Source: Myxococcota bacterium
GTDB lineage: Bacteria > Myxococcota_A > UBA9160 > SMWR01
DNA length: 64,000 nt
Assembly (NCBI GenBank): GCA_039030075.1
Contig: JBCCEW010000018.1
Span: 1-64,000, forward strand
Direction of reading: 5' to 3'
In this document: positions 58,325 to 64,000 of the stretch, in pieces
How positions within the stretch are numbered: the first letter of the stretch is position 1
Layout: every line of letters starts with the position of its first letter
Made by a program: the position numbers and the translations under genes
The notes under the pieces: model-generated
Database searches by the model: none
What the model was told of the DNA's origin: nothing
The model's input: only the letters and a program-made list of their open reading frames with translations

Positions 58325-58828
58325 CTAGGCCGGGTTCTCCCGTGAAGCATGCGCCAGTGCCCACCAGCCAACGAACGGCGTCACTGCGAGCGCGAGCAAG
58401 GCTGCCCAGATCGCTTTGAACGCGATGAAGGATGGAACCGAGAAGGGCTGTGCCATGCCCAGATCGAGGGCCCAGATGATGGGAGCCGCTGCGAAGACCA
58501 TACTCGCGACGCCCAGGAACAAGCCGCGAACGGAAGTCGGACGGCGGAACCACTTGGACAGCGGGAGGTGCGCAGCCGGAAGCGGAGGCAGCTTTCCCGA
58601 ATGGACCTGTCGAGCGACAAGTTTGCTGACGATGACGCAGGTGAGAAACGGCAAGAGGAAGGCCGTCGCCATGAGGTCGATGCCGATGCTCGACTCGCCC
58701 CAGAGCGGCACGGACTTGGCGGTTCGGAACAGAGCCCAGGCGATGACTCCGTTGATCACCAGATTGAAGACGGTGGGGACAACGCCTTGCTCGACGAGAA
58801 GGAAGTGGCGGTGCTTGTCCGACAGCAT
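58325..58828 (-). CDS. four-helix membrane protein
   Basis: 167 aa from ATG 58828. VPTVFNLVINGVIAWALFRTA, GIDLMATAFLLPFLTCVIVSKL, VRGLFLGVASMVFAAAPIIWAL, AIWAALLALAVTPFVGWWALAH. The frame stays open upstream through the array element into the ankyrin gene, so an elongated fusion product is possible. Confidence 0.65.
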   Translation of the reverse strand: MLSDKHRHFLLVEQGVVPTVFNLVINGVIAWALFRTAKSVPLWGESSIGIDLMATAFLLPFLTCVIVSKLVARQVHSGKLPPLPAAHLPLSKWFRRPTSVRGLFLGVASMVFAAAPIIWALDLGMAQPFSVPSFIAFKAIWAALLALAVTPFVGWWALAHASRENPA

Positions 58829-58850
58829 TCTGCATCTCCGGTTGCATGCA

Positions 58851-58936
58851 GCCCAACGGATCAGGTGTTCGGCTGCCGCGACGGGTTCGCATTGGTTGAG
58901 CTCGTCGGTCCAGTATGCCAGAGCCCACTGCTGGAC
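58851..58936 (-). repeat. array element, long form (copy 30)
   Basis: GGGCTCTGGCATACTGG (hexamer 58917-58912), GAGCTCAACC...GCGAACCCGTCGCGGCAGCCGAACACCTGATCC, GTTGGGC (58857-58851), a canonical GTTRRRY box. Confidence 0.65.
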
Positions 58937-59368
58937 TGCGGCAGCTCGCCGAACGGCTCGCACACCCTTCTCAGGGTGAAGCGCCTCGACCGCCTCGTGC
59001 CGGTAGTCGCGCGCGATCTGGAGGGCCGAGCTCGAGCCTCCACGGACGGGGTCTGCGCCGGCATCGAGGAACGCGCGTACCACCGCTAGATCGATCGGCT
59101 CCTCAGTCTGGTGGGCGCCGTCGATCGCGGAGTCCACGGCGTGCGCGATCGGCGTGAGACCGTCATCGGCTTCGGCGTCGATGTCGGCACCATGCTCGAG
59201 GAGGAGCGAAACCATCTCGGGTCGGTCGTGCTCGGCGACCTGGTGAAGCGGGCGCCGACCGAATATCGGGCTTAGCCAGTTGGGATCGGCTCCAGCAGCG
59301 AGGAGCTCGCGGACGCGGCCGACGTCGGAATGGCCCACGGCGTCGAAGAGGTCCTCGTGGATCGTCAC
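58930..59368 (-). CDS. ankyrin-repeat protein without its own stop
   Basis: About 146 codons from ATG 59368 (3' limit estimated). Ankyrin repeats: GRVRELLAAGADPN, RPLHQVAEHDRPEMVSLLLEHGADID, VVRAFLDAGADPV and SSALQIARDYRHEAVEAL. No stop codon occurs before the element; the frame continues through it (LAYWTDELNQ) into 58325-58828. Either a tail frameshift or a recombination-made fusion. Confidence 0.7.
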
Positions 59369-59411
59369 GCTCGGTGGACACCAAACAGGTCAGGAGTTCG
59401 GTTGAAACGCC

Positions 59412-59774
59412 TCACTCGGTAGCGCGGTCTCTGCGCGCCACGAACTGCTCGCCCAACCACCGGCCGAAGTAGCCGAGGAAGGCTGCGCCAAAGACCACGC
59501 AGCAGACGAACGCCATGTAGTCCGGCGCGCTGGCGAGACCTTCTTCGAGGAACCAGAGGAGACCCGCGGCCCCAGCGAACGCGCCGAGCGCGATCCCGAA
59601 CCATGCCGCCCAGATCGGGAGGAAATCGAGGGAGAAGACGTCGCGGAAGGACAGCTTCCAGTTGCCGTGTTCCGCGATCGCCTCGAGCTGGTCCTCGTCG
59701 GGGTTGCAGGCCGGGACCTTCCTGCGCTTCTGCAGGACCTCTCGAAACCGGAGCCGGGTGTGGTCGTACGGCAT
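59412..59774 (-). CDS. small membrane protein
   Basis: 120 aa from ATG 59774. Basic N-terminus (RFREVLQKRRKVPACNPDED), then FLPIWAAWFGIALGAFAGAAGLLWFLEEGL and MAFVCCVVFGAAFLGYFGRWLG. 43 bases upstream of the ankyrin gene; one transcript. Confidence 0.62.
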   Translation of the reverse strand: MPYDHTRLRFREVLQKRRKVPACNPDEDQLEAIAEHGNWKLSFRDVFSLDFLPIWAAWFGIALGAFAGAAGLLWFLEEGLASAPDYMAFVCCVVFGAAFLGYFGRWLGEQFVARRDRATE

Positions 59775-59783
59775 AGGGGTGCG

Positions 59784-59871
59784 GCCTGCAGGATCAGACG
59801 CCCAGCCGCCGGAGCACCTTGCCGCCGTGGGCTGAGCGCACCTCCCGAGTATGCCAGAGCCAGATTCGGTC
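59784..59871 (-). repeat. array element, long form (copy 31)
   Basis: GACCGAATCTGGCTCTGGCATACTCGGG (59871-59845), GTGCGCTCAGCCCACGGCGGCAAGGTGC, CGGCGGCTGGGCGTCTGATCC, TGCAGGCCGC end, ATG 59774. Confidence 0.67.
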
Positions 59872-59901
59872 GCCTCGCTCGCCGGTCCGCTGCGAACGGT
59901 G

Positions 59902-60399
59902 TCAGGCCGAAGGCGCGAACACCCAATTGAACAGCACCCGCCAGAGATCTTGGCTGGCGAAGAGCAAGACACCCGCCGCGACGCCCCCGGCCAAGCGACT
60001 CCCAGGCAGGTTTCGGATTGCCCACGCACCGCCGAGCGCGGCGAGCGGTAGGAGCAGACCCAGCCCCGAGACGAGCCCGGGGCTCCACTCGCCGCGCCAT
60101 ATCGAGAATGGAGGGTGAACCAGCAGCCCGTGGATGGTGAACTGCGTTAGGACCGCAACGAGGAGGAACCGACAAGAGTGAACGCGGGTACCCAGGGCAA
60201 CTGCGATCACTATGAGTGAGACGATCATGATGTTGACGCCAAGGAACGATGCGGCGCCGAGCGGAACGAACTCGCCCACCCAGCGGTAGAAGCCGACTCC
60301 GACGAAGAACTCGTCGGCGATGTGGAGCGTGTAGGCGCCTGGCAAGAGCCACGCCCAAGAGGGCACTTGCGGTGCGTCGGAAGGTGAAGTGGCGGGCAA
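59902..60399 (-). CDS. HXXEE-type membrane protein
   Basis: 165 aa from TTG 60399, six helices. LLPGAYTLHIADEFFVGVGF is the H-x-x-E/D-E segment of the HXXEE family; FTIHGLLVHPP follows. Function unknown. Confidence 0.75.
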   Translation of the reverse strand: MPATSPSDAPQVPSWAWLLPGAYTLHIADEFFVGVGFYRWVGEFVPLGAASFLGVNIMIVSLIVIAVALGTRVHSCRFLLVAVLTQFTIHGLLVHPPFSIWRGEWSPGLVSGLGLLLPLAALGGAWAIRNLPGSRLAGGVAAGVLLFASQDLWRVLFNWVFAPSA

Positions 60400-60406
60400 G
60401 GCTGCT

Positions 60407-60482
60407 GCCTATGGATCAGTCGCTCAGCTGCCGGGCGATCTGCCGCCGTGGGCTGAGCGCGCTGATCCAGTATCGCGTTGCT
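60407..60482 (-). repeat. array element, long form (copy 32, motif degenerate)
   Basis: CAACGCGATACTGGATC (hexamer GATACT, 60474-60469), GCGCGCTCAGCCCACGGCGGCAGATCGCCCGGCAGCTGAGCGACTGATCC, ATAGGCAGC end, TTG 60399. Confidence 0.62.
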
Positions 60483-60496
60483 GCGTAGGAGTCTGC

Positions 60497-60811
60497 CTAC
60501 TGCTCCTGCCACCAACGGTAGGGGAAAGGCAGCCCGGGCATCGCGTCCAAGGCGGGAAGATACTCCGGATGAAACTGAAACCGTGAACGAAGCGGGGCCG
60601 GATCCGGGGTTTGTGGCGGAAGGTTGAGGTTGGGGACGTCGACGTACGGGAGCGTCGGGCCCCAAGGTAGACAGTTCTCGTCCGCCAACACTCGCTCGCC
60701 ACGCGCGTTGTGATCGTAGGTTGAGACAAGCAAGCTCTGGCATTCCGCGATGGCCGGGGTGCCGAGGAGCAAGCCGAGCAAGGGAACTATCGTTCGAACC
60801 CTGAGTGTCAT
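60497..60811 (-). CDS. small exported protein
   Basis: 104 aa from ATG 60811. Signal peptide TIVPLLGLLLGTPAIAE, mature part CQSLLVSTYDHNARGERVLADENCLPWGP and a proline-rich end. Family not recognised. Confidence 0.55.
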   Translation of the reverse strand: MTLRVRTIVPLLGLLLGTPAIAECQSLLVSTYDHNARGERVLADENCLPWGPTLPYVDVPNLNLPPQTPDPAPLRSRFQFHPEYLPALDAMPGLPFPYRWWQEQ

Positions 60812-60817
60812 GCCGCC

Positions 60818-60906
60818 GCCCAACGGATGAGGCGCTCAGCGGCGAGGGCGACCTGCCCCCGAGGGCTGAGCGCACCACCCAAGTATGCCAGAGCCGGAGT
60901 TGGACC
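60818..60906 (-). repeat. array element, best-preserved attC-like copy (33)
   Basis: GGTCCAACTCCGGCTCTGGCATACTTGG (60906-60880), GTGCGCTCAGCCCTCGG, GCCGCTGAGCGCCTCATCC and GTTGGGC (60824-60818), then GGC-ATG. GTCCAAC fits RYYYAAC and GTTGGGC fits GTTRRRY, the two outer boxes of integron attC sites. A further GCCTAAC occurs ~30 nt upstream. Confidence 0.65.
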
Positions 60907-60977
60907 GTGCCGCTCCTGGTACGCGGGAACATTCTGTTAGGCGGCGCGTGCTTACGCCGCGCCAGCCGAGAGGAATG

Positions 60978-61406
60978 CTAGATGGCGAACGCTGCGAGGC
61001 CGAATGCCAGATGTACGATCGGTGGCACGAGGTCCGGAGGCAGATCGTACTGGGACGGGTTCTCGGGGTTGACGAGGATCTCGTAGGAGTCGCCAACCGG
61101 CTCCGGGAACGTGAGATCCGCCGCGAACGCGGTGCCTTCAACGAAGTAGACCATCTCGGCGAAGTAGGAGATCTCGGGGTCATTCGCTGGATCGGAGACG
61201 ATGACCGTTTCCGAACCATCCGGCCGAACCACGAGTGTTTCGTGACGAGTGGGCCGTGAGACTTGCGAGCCGAACGGGCTCGCTTGATGCCAGTGAACGA
61301 CCTGCGCCTTGACTGGAGTCCAGCCGCGAACTCGGAAGGAGTCACGGATCTCTACCAAGCCCCAGAGGCAGAACACGAACCCGAGGAGAGCGGCGGGCGA
61401 GTCCAT
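60978..61406 (-). CDS. DUF3592-like membrane protein
   Basis: 142 aa from ATG 61406. TM helix ALLGFVFCLWGLVEI, then WTPVKAQVVHWHQASPFG, FAADLTFPEPVGDSYEILVNPENPSQY and a C-terminal TM: the DUF3592 layout (strand-rich domain between two helices with V-x-Y-x-P-x-x-P). Confidence 0.7.
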   Translation of the reverse strand: MDSPAALLGFVFCLWGLVEIRDSFRVRGWTPVKAQVVHWHQASPFGSQVSRPTRHETLVVRPDGSETVIVSDPANDPEISYFAEMVYFVEGTAFAADLTFPEPVGDSYEILVNPENPSQYDLPPDLVPPIVHLAFGLAAFAI

Positions 61407-61410
61407 GAGT

Positions 61411-61500
61411 CCGCCTAGCGGATCGGGCGCTCAGCCACCCGGGCAACCTGCACCGTGGGCTGAACGCGCCTGCCTGAGTATGCCAGAGTCGGATTTGGAC
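61411..61500 (-). repeat. array element, long form (copy 34)
   Basis: CCGTCCAAATCCGACTCTGGCATACTCAGG (61500-61474), GCGCGTTCAGCCCACGGTGCAGGTTGC, GGTGGCTGAGCGCCCGATCC, GCTAGGCGGA end, ATG 61406 four bases on. Confidence 0.67.
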
Positions 61501-61548
61501 GGAGCACCCAGCCAGCTGCAACGCGCCGTCGTGTGGCGAGCCCGCTTC

Positions 61549-61989
61549 CTAGGACCAGTCGCAGAAGACGACGGATTCGTCGATCCGCGCTCCGGATCTC
61601 GCGTTGGCTACCCAGATCTCGAACTCCCGGGATGACAGGGTATAGGGACCGGCCTTCTCGTACGTCTCCTTGCCGAGCGCGCCTCGAACGATCTCGTACT
61701 CCTGACCCGCTGCGACCCGAATATCAGTGACGCACCGAAGAGTTCGTCGATTCGGCCGATCGCCGATGAAATCGTCGAACCAGAACTTGAACCGAAGAGA
61801 ACGCCGGCCGGGCAGCACCTTGAACGCCCGGCCATCGCGTTTGATCCCATCGATCTCGAGGAACTGTCCCTTGCCGATGATTCGAATCACCCCAACTTCG
61901 GCATCGCTCCGAGGTGGGCCATCGTAGGCAGGCATCGCTGCTGAGCATGCGAGCTGCAAGAGCAGGGCTGTCGCGAGAGCGCGTGCCAT
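61549..61989 (-). CDS. lipoprotein, unknown function
   Basis: 146 aa from ATG 61989. Signal ALATALLLQLACSA with lipobox LACS. Beta-rich mature domain VIRIIGKGQFLEIDGIKRDG, VLPGRRSLRFKFWFDDF, DIRVAAGQEYEIVRG. Resembles PEGA-less cell-surface proteins. Follows 62033 by 45 bases without a promoter motif; same operon. Confidence 0.62.
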   Translation of the reverse strand: MARALATALLLQLACSAAMPAYDGPPRSDAEVGVIRIIGKGQFLEIDGIKRDGRAFKVLPGRRSLRFKFWFDDFIGDRPNRRTLRCVTDIRVAAGQEYEIVRGALGKETYEKAGPYTLSSREFEIWVANARSGARIDESVVFCDWS

Positions 61990-62032
61990 CACAATGACGT
62001 TCGAGTGGCTCCGAGTCGGCTGCATCGGCTCG

Positions 62033-62368
62033 CTAGGTGGCCAACCAGGACCGCACCCAGACATAGACCTCGAGGGCGCCGAGCCAGTAGAGACTTGCCA
62101 CGAGCCCAAGGAAGAAGGCGGCCACGGGGCGGGCTTGACTCTCTCCGACCCGGGTCGCCGCCGCCGAGACGACGAGGATGGCCAAGCTGAAGGCGAGACC
62201 ACCGATGGTGTACGAGCAGAGGGGCATCAGGGCACCATCGGGCCCGGCAAGAGGGCATCGATACAGGCCGAAAACGCTGAGCGCGATCCCGACGCTACTG
62301 GCGATGGCACCACCAAGCGAAAGAGTCTGGACGAGCTCATTCGCGTTCTCGGATCGCAACCAGGACAT
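62033..62368 (-). CDS. four-helix membrane protein
   Basis: 111 aa from ATG 62368 (TTG 62380 also in frame). ASSVGIALSVFGLYRC, TIGGLAFSLAILVVSAAATRV, PVAAFFLGLVASLYWLGALEVYVWV. Directly after the DUF1493 gene. Confidence 0.58.
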   Translation of the reverse strand: MSWLRSENANELVQTLSLGGAIASSVGIALSVFGLYRCPLAGPDGALMPLCSYTIGGLAFSLAILVVSAAATRVGESQARPVAAFFLGLVASLYWLGALEVYVWVRSWLAT

Positions 62369-62380
62369 GGGTGTCGTCAA

Positions 62381-62779
62381 CTACCGGACCATGCTCTCGG
62401 CTGTAGAGCCTCGCCAATCGGAATGCGGCGAATGCTCCCAGTGACCGATCTCTACACAACGAGCAAGTTGTCTGATGGTGAGGTCCTGATCAGGCCAGCC
62501 CGGTGGAATCGGGCCCAAGCCAAGGAGCGAACGAAGCAGGTTCCAGAAGGCGGAAGGTGGTAGACCTTCTTCGGAGAAGGACCGATGAAACGGGAACGTC
62601 TCCATGTCGCAGGTGAAGCGCGTCTCGAACTTCTCGAGGAGTTCGATGGCGTCATCTCCGTCGACGCCGAGTTCATCGGAGAGCGAGCTCCCGGGCCCAA
62701 TGTCTTGGCGAGGGACACCGATGGTGTCCGCGACGAACCAGGCAACGGAATCAACGGTGGCTTCGGCCGGTTCCTGCAT
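62381..62779 (-). CDS. DUF1493 acyl-carrier-like protein
   Basis: 132 aa. IGPGSSLSDELGVDGDDAIELLEKFETRFTCDM is an acyl-carrier-type helix pair, but the DSL serine that would carry phosphopantetheine is replaced (VDGDDA), as in DUF1493. First gene of a three-gene unit. Confidence 0.8.
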   Translation of the reverse strand: MQEPAEATVDSVAWFVADTIGVPRQDIGPGSSLSDELGVDGDDAIELLEKFETRFTCDMETFPFHRSFSEEGLPPSAFWNLLRSLLGLGPIPPGWPDQDLTIRQLARCVEIGHWEHSPHSDWRGSTAESMVR

Positions 62780-62780
62780 G

Positions 62781-62872
62781 CCGCCTGACGGATGAGGCGT
62801 TCAGCCGCAGAGGCACCTTGCCGCCGCGGGCTGAACGCGTTGGCCAAGTATGCCAGAGCCAGATTCGACCAA
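62781..62872 (-). repeat. array element, long form (copy 35)
   Basis: GGTCGAATCTGGCTCTGGCATACTTGG (62870-62845), GCGTTCAGCCCGCGGCGGCAAGGTGCC, GCGGCTGAACGCCTCATCC, GTCAGGCGGC end, ATG 62779 at once. Gene to gene it spans only 105 nt. Confidence 0.7.
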
Positions 62873-62884
62873 TGCGGTTTCTGG

Positions 62885-63886
62885 TCAGGCTGGGGCGGCC
62901 TGTTGGGACCCACAAGAGCCTCCGACGAGGCTCCTCAGCCGGACGATCTCGTCCTCTGCGTGTCCGAGCTGCCGCAGCGCATAGGAGAGGAATCCGCGGG
63001 GATTCGCGTCGAGGTGCTTGGTTGCCGGTCCGGGATCGATGTCATGCGTCAGGATGAAGAGCGCCAATGCGAATGAGAGTTCCTCTTCTCCGAGGTACCC
63101 CATTCCACCGTGCTCCCATCCGATCCAATCACCATCGGTGTACTGACGGAAGGAAAACGCTGCATTGCATGCGAAGATGCCGAAGCCCAGGAACACGGAA
63201 CCCAGGTCGGTGGCCGGCTCCTCGAGTGCTTCACCACCCGGCGGCGGATCTTCTGCCGTCAAGAGAAGGTAGTGAGCGAGTTCGTGAGCGAACGTGGCAA
63301 CGAGCTGGACGGGATTCGAGGCCAACGCCGGTGAGTACGTGATCTTCGCTCCGTCCTCCCACTTGCCGGGCACGGAGAATGTGCCGAGCGGATCTGGGCT
63401 CTCGGAAACGGCAACGATGCCCGGTGTGATTCTTCCCTGCAACGGTTGCCCTTGCGGCTCGAGTGAGCAGGGCCAAGTGTCCATCCCCGCGTAGCTTCGA
63501 ACCGCCTCGAAGACCGCACGGACGTCGTCATGATCGCGGGAAAGAGAGAAGGGGAAGAACTCCTCGCTGGGCTCGATGAGCACCATCTCGGCCGAGCTTT
63601 GCTCTTCGCCGAAGTGCGTGAGGAACCACGAGTACGTGTCGATGATCCACCCCGCGGTATCGACGTCCAGAAAGGGAGCTCGTCGAAACCACCGCTTCGC
63701 GAAACCCTTACGGCCTCGAAGTCGGTTCGCGGCGCCATCGTCCGGGTTGTAGGCGGGTTCATCCTTGGCGGATTCGTCCTCGACGAGATTGTCGCCGCAC
63801 TGAGGGCAGGTGCGGATTCCTGGCTGGTATTCGGGAATCGTTCCGAAGCGCACGCGTTCAGGGCAGTCGAGGTTCGTGCAGATCAA
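62885..63886 (-). CDS. zinc-ribbon plus zincin (HExxH) metallopeptidase-like protein
   Basis: 333 aa. N-terminal zinc ribbon CTNLDCPERV...CPQCGDNLVE, middle domain, then ATFAHELAHYLLLTAEDPP with HELAH (zinc site), EEPATDLGSVFLGFGIF as the third-ligand region, and a helical C-terminus. Intact active-site residues suggest a working peptidase; targets unknown. Confidence 0.75.
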   Translation of the reverse strand: MICTNLDCPERVRFGTIPEYQPGIRTCPQCGDNLVEDESAKDEPAYNPDDGAANRLRGRKGFAKRWFRRAPFLDVDTAGWIIDTYSWFLTHFGEEQSSAEMVLIEPSEEFFPFSLSRDHDDVRAVFEAVRSYAGMDTWPCSLEPQGQPLQGRITPGIVAVSESPDPLGTFSVPGKWEDGAKITYSPALASNPVQLVATFAHELAHYLLLTAEDPPPGGEALEEPATDLGSVFLGFGIFACNAAFSFRQYTDGDWIGWEHGGMGYLGEEELSFALALFILTHDIDPGPATKHLDANPRGFLSYALRQLGHAEDEIVRLRSLVGGSCGSQQAAPA

Positions 63887-63891
63887 GTCGC

Positions 63892-63985
63892 AGGCCCTGT
63901 GGATCGAGCGTTCAGCTCCTGGTGCACCCTGCCGCCGTGAGCTGCGCGTCGCGCCAGTATGCCAGAGGCGGATTCGGAGCGGAGT
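63892..63985 (-). repeat. array element, long form (copy 36)
   Basis: CTCCGAATCCGCCTCTGGCATACTGG (hexamer 63961-63956), CGCGCAGCTCACGGCGGCAGGGTGC, GGAGCTGAACGCTCGATCC, ACAGGGC end, ATG 63886 about 12 bases on. Confidence 0.62.
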
Positions 63986-64000
63986 CGCCCATGACTCCGC

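Noticed and set aside
46970-63985. Inverted repeats as rho-independent terminators
   Set aside because: The GCGCTCAGCC/GGCTGAGCGC stems are not followed by a T-run on either strand, and they lie after the promoter and before the start codon, where a terminator would silence the gene.
11151-63985. CRISPR array
   Set aside because: Repeats are separated by whole genes of varied length, not by uniform ~30-bp spacers, and no cas genes are present.
11151-63985. Sigma-54 promoters (TGGC-N-TTGC)
   Set aside because: TGGCATACTGG lacks the -12 GC element at the right spacing; an extended -10 fits better.
1-64000. tRNA or rRNA genes, insertion sequences, prophage genes
   Set aside because: No cloverleaf, rRNA-like stretch, transposase, integrase or phage structural gene could be recognised in either strand.

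Overview
The window is GC-rich (roughly two thirds G+C by eye) and densely packed with short genes, almost all read from the minus strand. The protein families (UGSC selenoprotein, ECF41-like sigma factor, DUF/cupin/GNAT/VOC proteins, many lipoproteins with proteobacterial signal peptides, a stand-alone ExbD) suggest a Gram-negative, delta-proteobacteria-like lineage (Myxococcota, Desulfobacterota or Binatota type). That placement is an inference; there is no rRNA or tRNA here to confirm it. The first ~110 bases are low-complexity G/C runs and look like a contig end.

Left part (1-11 kb): an exported protein cut by the window edge, then a two-gene operon for a UGSC-type selenoprotein. Its in-frame TGA at 933-935 is followed by a SECIS-like hairpin, and the upstream partner gene, with a thioredoxin-like N-terminus, overlaps it by 4 nt. 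After that come small membrane proteins, TspO, a PDZ lipoprotein, an alpha/beta hydrolase, a DAPG-hydrolase-like protein and a coupled YdjM/GNAT/ADP-ribosylglycohydrolase operon.

Middle and right (11-64 kb): about 100 mostly unrelated genes, typically one or two per transcription unit. They include GNAT acetyltransferases (7 plus a remnant), VOC/glyoxalase proteins (5 plus a remnant), GFA-fold zinc proteins (4), cupins, SMI1/KNR4, ankyrin, hemerythrin, ABM, MAPEG, F420-type oxidoreductase and many small membrane proteins and lipoproteins. Thirty-six copies of a near-identical motif, TCTGGCATACTGG on the minus strand, lie between or just upstream of these units, and every copy points the same way. 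The motif reads as an extended -10 promoter (TGG-CATACT). In several cases the start codon lies 6-8 nt downstream, which implies leaderless mRNA. In about 16 copies, most of them between 46 and 64 kb, the motif sits inside a ~90-bp conserved element with a nested dyad (GCGCTCAGCC / GGCTGAGCGC) that ends at consensus CCGTTAGGCGGC immediately before the next start codon. That layout (gene, structured repeat, gene; one strand; cassette-type gene content; remnants and mini-ORFs between copies) resembles an integron cassette array whose attC-like sites also carry a promoter. No integrase is in the window, and the GTT core is degenerate in most copies, so the integron reading is a hypothesis.

Plus-strand genes interrupt the array (12.6, 16.8-18.8, 28.6, 42.2, 43.7, 47.1-48.3 kb) and lack the motif. 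Signs of decay or assembly error: two -1 frameshifts (about 8.82 and 37.3 kb), a VOC 3' fragment (21.8 kb), a ~540-bp stretch of broken genes (52.95-53.48 kb), and an ankyrin gene that reads in frame through an element into its neighbour (58.9 kb).
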